Shown here piece after piece: positions 26,672 through 34,580 of a DNA stretch of 45,700 nucleotides. This DNA is from an uncultured Alphaproteobacteria bacterium (GTDB taxonomy: Bacteria > Pseudomonadota > Alphaproteobacteria > RF32 > CAG-239), in the NCBI GenBank assembly GCA_904501925.1, contig CAJGCO010000013.1:1-45700 (forward strand), written 5' to 3'. The notes under the pieces were generated by a model. The model was not told the origin of the DNA and did not search any database. It worked only from the letters and a program-made list of their open reading frames with translations. Each line of letters opens with the position of its first letter. Positions within the stretch are counted from its first letter, which is position 1. Position numbers and translations under genes: made by a program.

Positions 26672-26693
26672 AAAAAAGACGGGTTTCCCCGTC
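26672..26693 (-). terminator. Intrinsic terminator in the metG leader (candidate attenuator)
   Basis: On the minus strand: GACGGG (26693-26688), GAAA loop, CCCGTC (26683-26678), then six T (26677-26672). It ends 24 nt before the metG ATG, so read-through is needed for metG expression from any upstream promoter. A competing upstream strand CCCGT (26729-26725) can pair with ACGGG of its 5' arm, and CGT (26720-26718) with the adjoining ACG. Confidence 0.8.
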
Positions 26694-26733
26694 GTATTGA
26701 AAGTTATGTAATATTTAACGCCGAACGGGTGCG

Positions 26734-26799
26734 CTATTTTTGATAAATTCGCATTTTCATTCGCATCATTGCATTATATGTTACATCTATCTTTCTCAT
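26734..26799 (-). CDS. Met-rich mini-ORF, candidate metG leader peptide
   Basis: 21 codons from ATG 26799 to TAG 26736-26734, five of them Met, four clustered as MMRMKM (codons 11-16). A TATAAT at 26778-26773 lies inside the ORF; if it is the metG promoter -10 box, the transcript would begin near the ATGATG at 26769-26764 and encode just MMRMKMRIYQK without a leader. No Shine-Dalgarno sequence precedes either start. The stop is 5 nt before the candidate antiterminator strand, the right spacing for a ribosome at the stop to mask it and one stalled on Met codons to expose it. Confidence 0.5.
   Translation of the reverse strand: MRKIDVTYNAMMRMKMRIYQK
26773..26778 (-). promoter_or_regulatory. 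Possible -10 box of the metG leader promoter
   Basis: Perfect TATAAT on the minus strand. No convincing -35 at 16-18 nt upstream (best TTGTCA is 24 nt away), so the promoter assignment is tentative. Confidence 0.4.
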
Positions 26800-26824
26800 G
26801 TGTGACAATGTAGCAGAGGCTTTT

Positions 26825-27862
26825 TTATTTTTCAAGTGATTTTTTTGCCATATCAATGATTTTTTGAGCAACAGCTAGGTGTGTGTGGTTTTTTAGTGTT
26901 ATTTCTTGAGCTTTTTTTGCTAATTTTTGACGTTCTTCTTCATTTATTAAGTAATAATCTAAAAGAATTGCCAAATCTTCTTTGGTTTTATACATAGGAA
27001 TTGAATTTCCATATATTTCTTCTATTTCTGGCATGTAATCGGATATAACTAATGTACCACAGGCTGTAGCATCATATATTCTGTTATTTATAAAGCCAAA
27101 TTTTTTCATATCAGGGCGGTGATCGTTTAGAACAATTTTGGCAGAGGAATAGTATTTATTTAGTATTGTATTTGGGATATAGGGAGCTTTGTACATTTCA
27201 TTTGGGATAATGTTTTGCCAATTATAACCATATACTGATACATTAAAACCACTTTCTATGGCATATCTTAAGCTGGTTCTATTGTGCCAGTTTGAACCAA
27301 CAAAAAGTATGTCAGTTTTTAGGTTGTCATCTGGAGAATAATAAAATTTATCAGGATTGGTGTATTGTGGGGTATATATAGCGTTTATACCATTTTTTTG
27401 TAGTGTTTTAGCATAGCTTGATGAAGCTACAGCAATTAAGTCATAATTTTGAAAATCATCATCAAGATTTGAATTGATTGGTTGAGGTGTACGTGTTTTT
27501 AGTTTTTGTTTGGGTTGCGTATTTTTTGAATTTTGAGTATAGGCCATCGGATAGTACAAGTATAATACATTATATCCATTATCAAATGGAGCAAAAAATT
27601 TTGTATATCCACGCATATAGATACTTAATAATGGATTTTTATTTTGAGAGTTTTGGTATTCACCTCGGTAATTTGTTTGGGTTTTATAGCCTAGGTTATT
27701 GATTGCTATTTCTAGATCTGTTGCAATCCAGTAGTCTCCATTGTTGGGTTCGTTACGATTTGTGGTTGCATTTATTATGATAAGGTTATCATCATTTGCT
27801 TTAGGTGATTGTAATGGTGTTATTAAAAAAAGTAATGATATTAAAAATGCAATTTTTTTCAT
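26825..27862 (-). CDS. CgeB-like glycosyltransferase with a signal peptide
   Basis: 345 residues. A clear Sec signal (MKKIAFLISLLFLITPLQSPKA) is followed by a CgeB/Glyco_trans_1_2-like sequence: ILFVGSNWHNRTSLRYAIE, VYGYNW, KIVLNDHRPDMKKFGFINNRIYDATACGTLVISDY and EEIYG. The FxNNRxYDAxACGTLVISD stretch is the donor-site region of these GT-B enzymes. The unusual point is the signal peptide: nucleotide-sugar-using transferases act in the cytoplasm. It may be periplasmic with another ligand, or the hydrophobic start may be an uncleaved anchor. Nine nt downstream of the M48 gene, so same operon. Confidence 0.75.
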   Translation of the reverse strand: MKKIAFLISLLFLITPLQSPKANDDNLIIINATTNRNEPNNGDYWIATDLEIAINNLGYKTQTNYRGEYQNSQNKNPLLSIYMRGYTKFFAPFDNGYNVLYLYYPMAYTQNSKNTQPKQKLKTRTPQPINSNLDDDFQNYDLIAVASSSYAKTLQKNGINAIYTPQYTNPDKFYYSPDDNLKTDILFVGSNWHNRTSLRYAIESGFNVSVYGYNWQNIIPNEMYKAPYIPNTILNKYYSSAKIVLNDHRPDMKKFGFINNRIYDATACGTLVISDYMPEIEEIYGNSIPMYKTKEDLAILLDYYLINEEERQKLAKKAQEITLKNHTHLAVAQKIIDMAKKSLEK

Positions 27863-27871
27863 AACGGTATC

Positions 27872-29197
27872 CTAAAATAAAGTATCTTTTTTTTCATTTT
27901 GTTTTAATTTGTTTTGTAAATCTTGAGCTCTCAGTGCAATATCTGAGCGAAGAGATTGTTTTAAGGCTTTGTTTAGTTGTTTTATTGCTAATTGTTCTTG
28001 TCCTATGGCATGATTGTATTCTGCAGAAAAGTAGTCTGCAGTTGCATAGTCTCCTAGTAGTGCATATGTTTGACCTAATAAGTTATAAATTTCAGGGTAT
28101 GAGTGATTGCGATTGGCGTGTTCTAATAGGGGAATTATTTCTTTTAATTGTTCTCTAGAAGGGGTATCTGATAATATGGTTTGTGCATAGTTTATTTTGA
28201 ATATATTAGATGAAGGTTTTAATTGAAGTGCCTGTTTATAAGCGATAATTGCTTCTTTGGTTTTTCCTGTTTCAAATAATGTTTGGGCTTTTAGTTCTGT
28301 GAAATAAGGGTTGTTAGGTTCTTTTGATATTAATTTATTTATGTATTTTAATGCCATATTTAAGTTTTTTTGGCGCATATAGTAAATTGAATGAGTTAAA
28401 GTTGCATTTATTGAAGTATTATTTAGTGGGTAGCTTTTTATTACATCAGGAAGAGGGGATAAATAAGCAAATAGTTTTGTTTGAATTCTAGATAATCTAT
28501 TATCTAATTCTTGATTTTGATAAGATGTGTTTTCTGTTTTTAATTGTTGGGTTATGAAGCTTATTCTTTCTGTTGTTACGGGGTGTGTTCTAAAATATGG
28601 ATTTTCACTTATTCCTTGTAATCGTTGCTCTTGTTGAATTTTTTTCATAAAGTCTTTTAGGCCTTTAATTGATTTGTTTTGTTTTTTTAGTAGTAGAATG
28701 GCTGTTTCGTCAGCAGCTCTTTCTTCGCTTACTTGGTAAGAGGATAGGTTGTTTAATACAGAACTTTGAGTGCCTAGAACAACGGCTATAGCGGCATCTC
28801 CTCTTCCACTAGCTGCAGCTATTGAGGCTGCTGCTAAAAGTGATCCAATTGATGCTTTTTGTAAGTCTTGAATTTTTATTTTTAAACGCAACAAATGTCC
28901 ACCAACGATATGACCGGTTTCATGGGATAATACACCTTCAATTTCATTTGTGTTTGAGGCTTTTAGTAAAGTTCCTGTGTGAATGAACATATGATTTTTA
29001 TCACCAACAAATGCATTAAGGCTATTATCATTTACGATATGTATGTAATCTTTGTTAAGAGGGAGTTGAGCTGACTTAAATATTGGAGTTAATACGTCAT
29101 ATAACCAACTTTGAGTTTCTTCATCACTGATTAAACTTATAGCATATGCTGGTAAGCTATATAAAATTATGAATGTGATTATTAAAAATTTTTTCAT
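27872..29197 (-). CDS. BepA-like periplasmic M48 metalloprotease with TPR domain
   Basis: 441 residues. Signal peptide (FLIITFIILYSLPAYA), M48 zinc motif SHETGHIVGGH (HETGH about 92-96) and third-ligand region VSEERAADETA, then RTHPVTTERI, which is typical of the BepA/YfgC and LoiP group. The C-terminal ~200 residues are TPR repeats (e.g. YINKLISKEPNNPYFTELKAQTLFETGKTKEAIIAYKQALQLKP region). BepA helps assemble or degrade stalled outer-membrane proteins such as LptD. AGGGAGA lies upstream of the start. Confidence 0.9.
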   Translation of the reverse strand: MKKFLIITFIILYSLPAYAISLISDEETQSWLYDVLTPIFKSAQLPLNKDYIHIVNDNSLNAFVGDKNHMFIHTGTLLKASNTNEIEGVLSHETGHIVGGHLLRLKIKIQDLQKASIGSLLAAASIAAASGRGDAAIAVVLGTQSSVLNNLSSYQVSEERAADETAILLLKKQNKSIKGLKDFMKKIQQEQRLQGISENPYFRTHPVTTERISFITQQLKTENTSYQNQELDNRLSRIQTKLFAYLSPLPDVIKSYPLNNTSINATLTHSIYYMRQKNLNMALKYINKLISKEPNNPYFTELKAQTLFETGKTKEAIIAYKQALQLKPSSNIFKINYAQTILSDTPSREQLKEIIPLLEHANRNHSYPEIYNLLGQTYALLGDYATADYFSAEYNHAIGQEQLAIKQLNKALKQSLRSDIALRAQDLQNKLKQNEKKDTLF

Positions 29198-29263
29198 TAT
29201 AACATCTCCCTTTGTTGTATATATTATTATTAATGGGGAGTGTCAAATTATTTTAATTAGATA

Positions 29264-29300
29264 TCATAAAAAGAACCCCACCAAGGGGGGCTTGGTGGGG
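29264..29300 (-). terminator. Strong GC-rich terminator after the pseudopilin gene
   Basis: Perfect 10-bp stem CCCCACCAAG (29276-29285) and CTTGGTGGGG (29291-29300) with a 5-nt loop. On the minus strand it is followed by TTCTTTTT, so it ends the pilin transcript. Confidence 0.8.
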
Positions 29301-29302
29301 AG

Positions 29303-29348
29303 GTCTGAATAACTCAGGAGGAAGGTATGTTAGGGATGTTATTCAGAC
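29303..29348 (-). other. Second hairpin in the pseudopilin 3' UTR
   Basis: Perfect 11-bp stem GTCTGAATAAC (29303-29313) and GTTATTCAGAC (29338-29348) with a 24-nt loop. In minus-strand RNA the loop shows CCUUCCUCC, an anti-Shine-Dalgarno-like run. In plus-strand RNA it shows AGGAGG followed by ATG of an eight-codon ORF. It lies 2 nt from the terminator stem and just after the pilin stop. Function unknown. Confidence 0.6.
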
Positions 29349-29359
29349 AATAAAACTCT

Positions 29360-29986
29360 TTATCTATATTTTATTCCAACGACGCAATTATTTGGACCAC
29401 AATTACAGGCTTGTGTTGCTTCAACTACATCTAATGGTATATTGTGTTGATGTACACCTACTGTAAAAATGCCTTCATCCATATTACTTAGTGATCCTAT
29501 AACAATATCTTGCATTTGAGGTGTTGAAACATCTTCGGAACCAATGTATAGCGCAGTGAAGCCAGATGTCGGATCGGTTCCCCAGTCTTGAGTAGCAAGG
29601 GCAATACAGCCTTTAGTTGTAATTTTTGTGTTGTATATTTCAAAAGCAAGGATGCGATCATCGCCATTTTTACTTTCAAAAACTTTCACGTTTCCGTTGA
29701 AAGCGTTAAAAATTTGGCTAACAAAACCAGGGCGCTTATACATATCAGTAGGAATTACTCCTACTTTGGATAATAAATCGAGGTCTATACCTTTGTAATC
29801 CTTTTCTTTTAAGTAGAGATTTCTAATGTTTACAATGATTTCTAATGTTTGGTATGATAATTTATTTACTCTGTATTTTAGCATAGCATTGGTATAGCCT
29901 GATATTGATCCTACGGATAATATACCTACTATTGCCAATACACTCAGCATTTCAATCATAGATCTACCAAATTCATTATTTTTCAT
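29360..29986 (-). CDS. Type IV pilin-like (prepilin-type) protein
   Basis: 208 residues. Short leader KNNEFG followed by RSMIEMLSVLAIVGILSVG, i.e. Gly at the prepilin peptidase site, Glu at +5 after cleavage and the hydrophobic N-terminal helix of class III signal pilins. The globular domain has a C-terminal Cys cluster (CNCGPNNC) and an earlier KGCIAL Cys, suitable for disulfides. Likely a minor pilin or pseudopilin at the inner membrane; no assembly genes are nearby. Start overlaps the end of the acyltransferase gene by 11 nt. Confidence 0.82.
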   Translation of the reverse strand: MKNNEFGRSMIEMLSVLAIVGILSVGSISGYTNAMLKYRVNKLSYQTLEIIVNIRNLYLKEKDYKGIDLDLLSKVGVIPTDMYKRPGFVSQIFNAFNGNVKVFESKNGDDRILAFEIYNTKITTKGCIALATQDWGTDPTSGFTALYIGSEDVSTPQMQDIVIGSLSNMDEGIFTVGVHQHNIPLDVVEATQACNCGPNNCVVGIKYR

Positions 29987-31100
29987 AATAGTTCCCCCCG
30001 TTAATATTGGTTATTATACCATAAATTTTCTTTGTTGTAAATCCTATCAAAAGTGTTATAACTAAAGTTATAGTTATATAAATCCATGTTGTTATATTTT
30101 CTGAAATTGGAAAGTGATAGTACCAAATATTATTTTTAAAGCTATATGTACTAAAATTTTGGGTATTGCTAAATAAGTATTTTACAAACATAAAGCCTAT
30201 AAAGTGATGCATCATGATTGTGAATGTATTATTGGCTATGTATAATAATGGAGTGTTGTTAGTTATAATGGGGGATAGTATTTTTGATACTCTTAACCAA
30301 AATAATATTGATAATAAGCTAGTGGCATATATAGCTTCTGCGGGGGCATTGAAATAGTCAAGCCAAGATGGTGTGTGTAATGTGTTAGGGTAAAAATAAT
30401 TTAATGTGGTTTGTAGGGTTAATATTATTGTAAAATATATGCAACTAGGTAGTTTATCGTGTTTTTCTAGGAAATGTTTATATAAAAATCCTAAAGAAAA
30501 TGAAGGTAAAAAGTAAATTATACGATAGAATAATAAGCTGATGTTTTTGCTTCCATGATTTTCTTGAGCTATGGGTAATATTATGCAGGCTGTGGTGGTT
30601 GATAAAATAAAGAATGCTAAAGATGCGATTTTAGTTGTTGAAGTGTTCGCATTATCAAGTGGTTTTAATAATGTAAAACATATTATTTGTATAAAAAATA
30701 ATGGGAATAAAAACCATGAAGCCATATTGTAGATAAATTGATGTCCGTCTACAAGAGGAGCGTAAAATAGATTGTATAAGTTTAGGGGGGATCCTAAGGA
30801 AAATCCTTGGTATGTATTTAGGTAATGGCTTATAAGACCATAAATTAAATTCCAAGCATAAAGAGGGATTATTAAATGTAAAAATTTTCTTTTGATAAAA
30901 TCTATGTGTGAATATTTTAAATTTAGAAAATAACCAGAAGCAAATGTAAATAATGATATATGAAAATTTTGGTATGAAAAAAAGCCATGAAGATTAAGGT
31001 AATCTATTCTGCCGATATGTCCATCTATTACCATAAATATAGCAATAATGTATAACATTTTAAATGTATAATTTATTTGTTCTTGAGACTGGCTTGTCAT
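29976..31100 (-). CDS. Membrane acyltransferase (acyltransferase family 3)
   Basis: 374 residues with about ten hydrophobic helices. The N-terminus MLYIIAIFMVIDGHIGR fits the acyltransferase-3 pattern in which a His in the first helix region is catalytic; FASGYF and KRKFLHLIIPLYAWNLI are also typical. Members such as OafA and OpgC transfer acetyl or succinyl groups to surface sugars. No glycan gene adjoins, so the substrate is unknown; the pilin-like gene overlapping its end by 11 nt suggests coupling. Start at 31100. Confidence 0.8.
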   Translation of the reverse strand: MTSQSQEQINYTFKMLYIIAIFMVIDGHIGRIDYLNLHGFFSYQNFHISLFTFASGYFLNLKYSHIDFIKRKFLHLIIPLYAWNLIYGLISHYLNTYQGFSLGSPLNLYNLFYAPLVDGHQFIYNMASWFLFPLFFIQIICFTLLKPLDNANTSTTKIASLAFFILSTTTACIILPIAQENHGSKNISLLFYRIIYFLPSFSLGFLYKHFLEKHDKLPSCIYFTIILTLQTTLNYFYPNTLHTPSWLDYFNAPAEAIYATSLLSILFWLRVSKILSPIITNNTPLLYIANNTFTIMMHHFIGFMFVKYLFSNTQNFSTYSFKNNIWYYHFPISENITTWIYITITLVITLLIGFTTKKIYGIITNINGGNYYEK

Positions 31101-31201
31101 ATGATTAACCTTTTATAAGTACAGATTTGGTATAATAGGGATAATAATAGTTAAATGTTTAAGTTTTTGCTAATTTATATAAACTTTGTTAAGGATAATT
31201 A

Positions 31202-31270
31202 ATGTGCATAAAAAATAAAAATGACTTCAAAATTTGGTATTTTTTAGGTATGTTTTGTATGGTTTTATAA
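31202..31270 (+). CDS. Possible small upstream ORF before the M23 gene
   Basis: 22 codons from an ATG with AAGGAT 6-7 nt upstream; TAA ends 11 nt before the M23 ATG. The product is basic then hydrophobic (YFLGMFCMVL). Good spacing of the ribosome-binding sequence is the only support; it could be a leader or chance. Confidence 0.3.
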   Translation: MCIKNKNDFKIWYFLGMFCMVL

Positions 31271-31281
31271 TCGGAGGAACT

Positions 31282-32727
31282 ATGACTTCAATAGATATTT
31301 CTTGTTATCAGGGAAAAAGAGCTAAATCGTTTGGGCAGGCTGTTATGCTCTTTTTGTATGGTATGATAGTATCTTTTGCTGTTGTTTTAGTGGTTTTTAA
31401 TAATTTTAGTACTCCAGAGGAAAATAAGCGCGAAGAAGCTAAAATAGAGGCTGAACGCAAGGAAAGTAAAGAAATTGCAACTCTTGCTTCTGTTCCTGAA
31501 GTTTATGATGTTCAGGATAGTGAAGAAAATGCATTGGGGCAGGAGTGGGAAATAGAAGTTGAAGATGTTGAAAATGAGCCAGAAATAAAGAGTGAGGTTT
31601 TAGAAGTAAAGAAAGGTGATAATTTTATTGGTGTTTTGCAAAGTGCTGGTATGGATTATCAAGATGGCTTAGATGTTGTAAATGCACTTAAAAAAGTTGG
31701 TTTTGATGTTAAAAAACTACAAATTGGTCAAAAAATTGAAATTGAAAAGACTATTGATTCTAATTTTGGAGAGTTATTAAGCATTGATAAAATCACATTT
31801 GAGCCAAGTGTTGGGAATAAATATATTGTGGCTCTCGATGAAAATGAAAAATATGTTGCAGAGCTTGTTGAGACAGAGTTAAAAATCGAGAATAAGTTAA
31901 GTGAGGGTGTTATTACATCTTCTTTAGCTGTGGCTATGAAAAATGCAGGAGTTCCTCAGAATGTTATTGGAAATTTTATAAATATATTTTCTTATACAGT
32001 TGATTTTCGTTCAGAAATTAAATCAGGAAACACGTTTAAGGTGTTGTTCGAACGTAAAATTATGCCAGATGGACAAGTGGTTAAAAGTGGTGATATTTTG
32101 TATGCTGAATTAGTTTTAGCGAGAAATACTAAAATAGCATTATATCGTTATGAAGATAGTTTAGGTGGAGTTGATTATTATAATGAAAATGGTTTAGTAT
32201 TGAAGCGTACATTAGATAGAAAGCCAATGGAGTTTAGGTCTGCTAGAATTTCTTCTCGTTACGGATGGAGAATACATCCTATTTTAAAAAGAAGAATTCT
32301 TCACTCTGGTGTTGATTATGCGGCGCCTAAAGGTTCTCGTATTTATGCTAGTGGGGATGGTGTTGTTAAGAAGGCTCAATGGGCTGGTGGATATGGTAAA
32401 TATATCGTTATTAGGCATAATTCAGAATACTCTACAGGTTATGCGCATATGAATAATTTTGCAAATGGTATTAAACCAGGCGTTAGAGTAAAACAAGGAC
32501 AAGTGATTGGATATGTAGGCTCTACAGGTAGATCTACTGGGCCTCATCTTCATTTTGAAGTAATTAAAAATGGTAAGAAAGTGGATCCATTGAAGGTTAA
32601 GGCTGCGACGGGTACAAATCTTACTGGTAAAGAATTGCAACGTTTTAAGAAGAATGTTGCTGATATAAATGCAATGACCAATAAACAAGTGGACTTTGCT
32701 AATAATAACCTATCTATAAAGGAGTAA
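31282..32727 (+). CDS. M23 family metallopeptidase (LytM-type), membrane-anchored
   Basis: 481 residues from the ATG at 31282, which has GGAGG 4-8 nt upstream; a TTG at 31234 lies in frame further up. One N-terminal membrane helix (VMLFLYGMIVSFAVVLVVF), an acidic linker, a LysM/OapA-like segment (VKKGDNFIGVLQSAG, LQIGQKIEIE) and a C-terminal M23 domain with zinc residues in LHSGVDYAAPKG and GPHLHFEV. These enzymes cut peptide cross-links in peptidoglycan, or activate amidases when degenerate; here the ligands are kept. Rubrerythrin follows 5 nt after the stop. Confidence 0.9.
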   Translation: MTSIDISCYQGKRAKSFGQAVMLFLYGMIVSFAVVLVVFNNFSTPEENKREEAKIEAERKESKEIATLASVPEVYDVQDSEENALGQEWEIEVEDVENEPEIKSEVLEVKKGDNFIGVLQSAGMDYQDGLDVVNALKKVGFDVKKLQIGQKIEIEKTIDSNFGELLSIDKITFEPSVGNKYIVALDENEKYVAELVETELKIENKLSEGVITSSLAVAMKNAGVPQNVIGNFINIFSYTVDFRSEIKSGNTFKVLFERKIMPDGQVVKSGDILYAELVLARNTKIALYRYEDSLGGVDYYNENGLVLKRTLDRKPMEFRSARISSRYGWRIHPILKRRILHSGVDYAAPKGSRIYASGDGVVKKAQWAGGYGKYIVIRHNSEYSTGYAHMNNFANGIKPGVRVKQGQVIGYVGSTGRSTGPHLHFEVIKNGKKVDPLKVKAATGTNLTGKELQRFKKNVADINAMTNKQVDFANNNLSIKE

Positions 32728-32732
32728 TTAAC

Positions 32733-33269
32733 ATGGAATTAAAAGGATCTAAAACAGAGGCTAATTTGCAAGCAGCGTTTGCTGGTGAATCTATGGCTCG
32801 TAATAAATATACATATTATGCTTCTAAAGCTAAAAAAGAAGGATATAATATTATTGCAAGTAAGTTTGAAGAAACTGCTAATAATGAAAAAGAACATGCA
32901 AAGATTTGGTTTAAATTATTACATGATGGTATGCCATCAACAGTTGAAAATTTAAAAGATGCTGCTGCTGGTGAACGTTATGAGTGGACTGATATGTATG
33001 ATACAATGGCTAAAGAGGCAGAAGAAGAAGGTTTTAAGAAAATTGCCGGTTTGTTTAGAGCTGTTGCTAAAATTGAAAAAAGTCACGAAGAACGTTATAA
33101 TGCATTATTGAGTGCTTTGGAAGAAGGCAGAGTTTTTGAACGTCCAACTAAAGTTATTTGGGAATGTGGTAATTGTGGACATAGAATGGAATCATTAAAA
33201 GCTCCTGAACTTTGTCCTGTATGTGAACATCCAAAAGCTTACTTCTTTGAATTACAAGAAAAATTCTAG
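32733..33269 (+). CDS. Rubrerythrin
   Basis: 178 residues. Four-helix ferritin-like domain with diiron Glu/His ligands (AFAGESMARNKYTYYA, ETANNEKEHAKIW, GLFRAVAKIEKSHEERY) and a C-terminal rubredoxin domain with CGNCG and CPVC. It reduces hydrogen peroxide in anaerobes and microaerophiles, which supports an oxygen-poor habitat. AAAGGAG overlaps the end of the M23 gene. Confidence 0.95.
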   Translation: MELKGSKTEANLQAAFAGESMARNKYTYYASKAKKEGYNIIASKFEETANNEKEHAKIWFKLLHDGMPSTVENLKDAAAGERYEWTDMYDTMAKEAEEEGFKKIAGLFRAVAKIEKSHEERYNALLSALEEGRVFERPTKVIWECGNCGHRMESLKAPELCPVCEHPKAYFFELQEKF

Positions 33270-33285
33270 TAGTTGTTATTTTAGT

Positions 33286-33322
33286 AAAAAGGGCAAGCTT
33301 CTATGTGGCTTGCCTTTTTTTT
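33286..33322. terminator. Bidirectional terminator between rubrerythrin and CorA genes
   Basis: GGCAAGC (33292-33298), 9-nt loop, GCTTGCC (33308-33314), with A-run and T-run flanks. Confidence 0.87.
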
Positions 33323-33358
33323 GTAGAAAATGTATTATTTAGAGTATAGGTAATTTTA

Positions 33359-34312
33359 TTAGAACATTCCTTTTTTTCTAAAATATATGATTGTTGCAAT
33401 GGTAGCTAGAGCAGAAAAGCTTATTACATAGAGGAAACCATTGGGGTTTGATGCAAAGGCAACAGGAACGTTCATTCCCCAGAAGCTTGCTAACATTGTA
33501 GGAATTGATAATATAATAGTGATTGCAGCTAAGAATTTCATTACTAAATTTACATTATTACTGATAATACTTGCGAATCCATCCATCATGCCTTCTAAAA
33601 TTGAACGATGCATATCAACCATTTCGATAGCTTGTTTGTTTTCAATTATTACATCATCAAGAACTTCTTCGTCATCACTATTAAATGAGACTAATTTGCT
33701 TATATTTGGAGTTTTTAGCATTCTTAATAATTTTAATAGTACTAAATGATTATCTTTTAGCGCAGTTGTAAAGTATACTAAAGATTTTTGAATTTCCATT
33801 AGTTGGAAAAGTTCTTTATTTGAAGTAGTTTTACGTAGTGCATATTCAATTTTTTCAGTTCTACTGTTGATTATATTTAGATATCTTAAATAAAATTGAG
33901 TACATTTATACAAGATGCTTAATAAAAATTTTGCTCGATTTTTTGTATCAAAAGTGTGTGATGTTGAGCGATTAAAAGAATTTAATACTCTATTATCTCT
34001 TGAGCAGATAGTTATTATGTTTTTTGGGGTTAATACGAGACCACAAGGGAGTGTGTCAAAATTTCCCTCATCATCAAGAAGTGGTAAGTTTATAATTATA
34101 GCAAATGAATTTTTATCATATTCAATTCTAGAACGTTCGTCTGCGTCTAAACAGTTGTTTAATAGATCATAGTCAACTTTTAGGAGATTGGATACTTGTA
34201 ATAATTCATCTTCATTAGGATTTACTAAAGAATACCAAGTAGAAGGAAGGAGCTTGTTTTTTTTTAGTTTATTGAGTTTGCCGTTTTCTTCGGTTCTGTA
34301 TACTCTTAACAT
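33359..34312 (-). CDS. CorA-family divalent cation transporter
   Basis: 317 residues, normal for CorA. A soluble N-terminal alpha/beta domain, a long helix, then two C-terminal membrane helices with the signature FWGMN between them (about residue 280) and a basic end RKKGMF. CorA channels import Mg2+ or Co2+; ZntB-type members lean towards GIN, so GMN favours Mg2+. AAGGAGG precedes the minus-strand ATG. No Mg riboswitch is visible in the upstream gap. Confidence 0.9.
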   Translation of the reverse strand: MLRVYRTEENGKLNKLKKNKLLPSTWYSLVNPNEDELLQVSNLLKVDYDLLNNCLDADERSRIEYDKNSFAIIINLPLLDDEGNFDTLPCGLVLTPKNIITICSRDNRVLNSFNRSTSHTFDTKNRAKFLLSILYKCTQFYLRYLNIINSRTEKIEYALRKTTSNKELFQLMEIQKSLVYFTTALKDNHLVLLKLLRMLKTPNISKLVSFNSDDEEVLDDVIIENKQAIEMVDMHRSILEGMMDGFASIISNNVNLVMKFLAAITIILSIPTMLASFWGMNVPVAFASNPNGFLYVISFSALATIATIIYFRKKGMF

Positions 34313-34501
34313 TTTTAACCTCCTTGATAAAAATAAATGACTATAAGAAACTTAGTTTAATAAAGCTGATGAATTTTTGAGTTTTGTTATATTCATACAT
34401 AGCTGAATATATCTAATTATATTTAATCTTCAATAAAAAAACGATAAAGGATATTTGTAGCTGTGGAAAATAATTATAATATTGTCTGTAATTAAAATAT
34501 A

Positions 34502-34530
34502 TTGACTTTTGAGTGTTAATATTAAATATT
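34502..34530 (+). promoter_or_regulatory. Candidate promoter of the 34581 gene
   Basis: TTGACT at 34502-34507 and AATATT or TAAATA about 15-17 nt later. The 16 bases AAAATATATTGACTTT around the -35 recur at the comM promoter (-35 at 38419-38424). Confidence 0.4.
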
Positions 34531-34580
34531 ACTTAGTGTGAAATTAATTATATGTATAATTATTATCTAATAAAAAAGTT

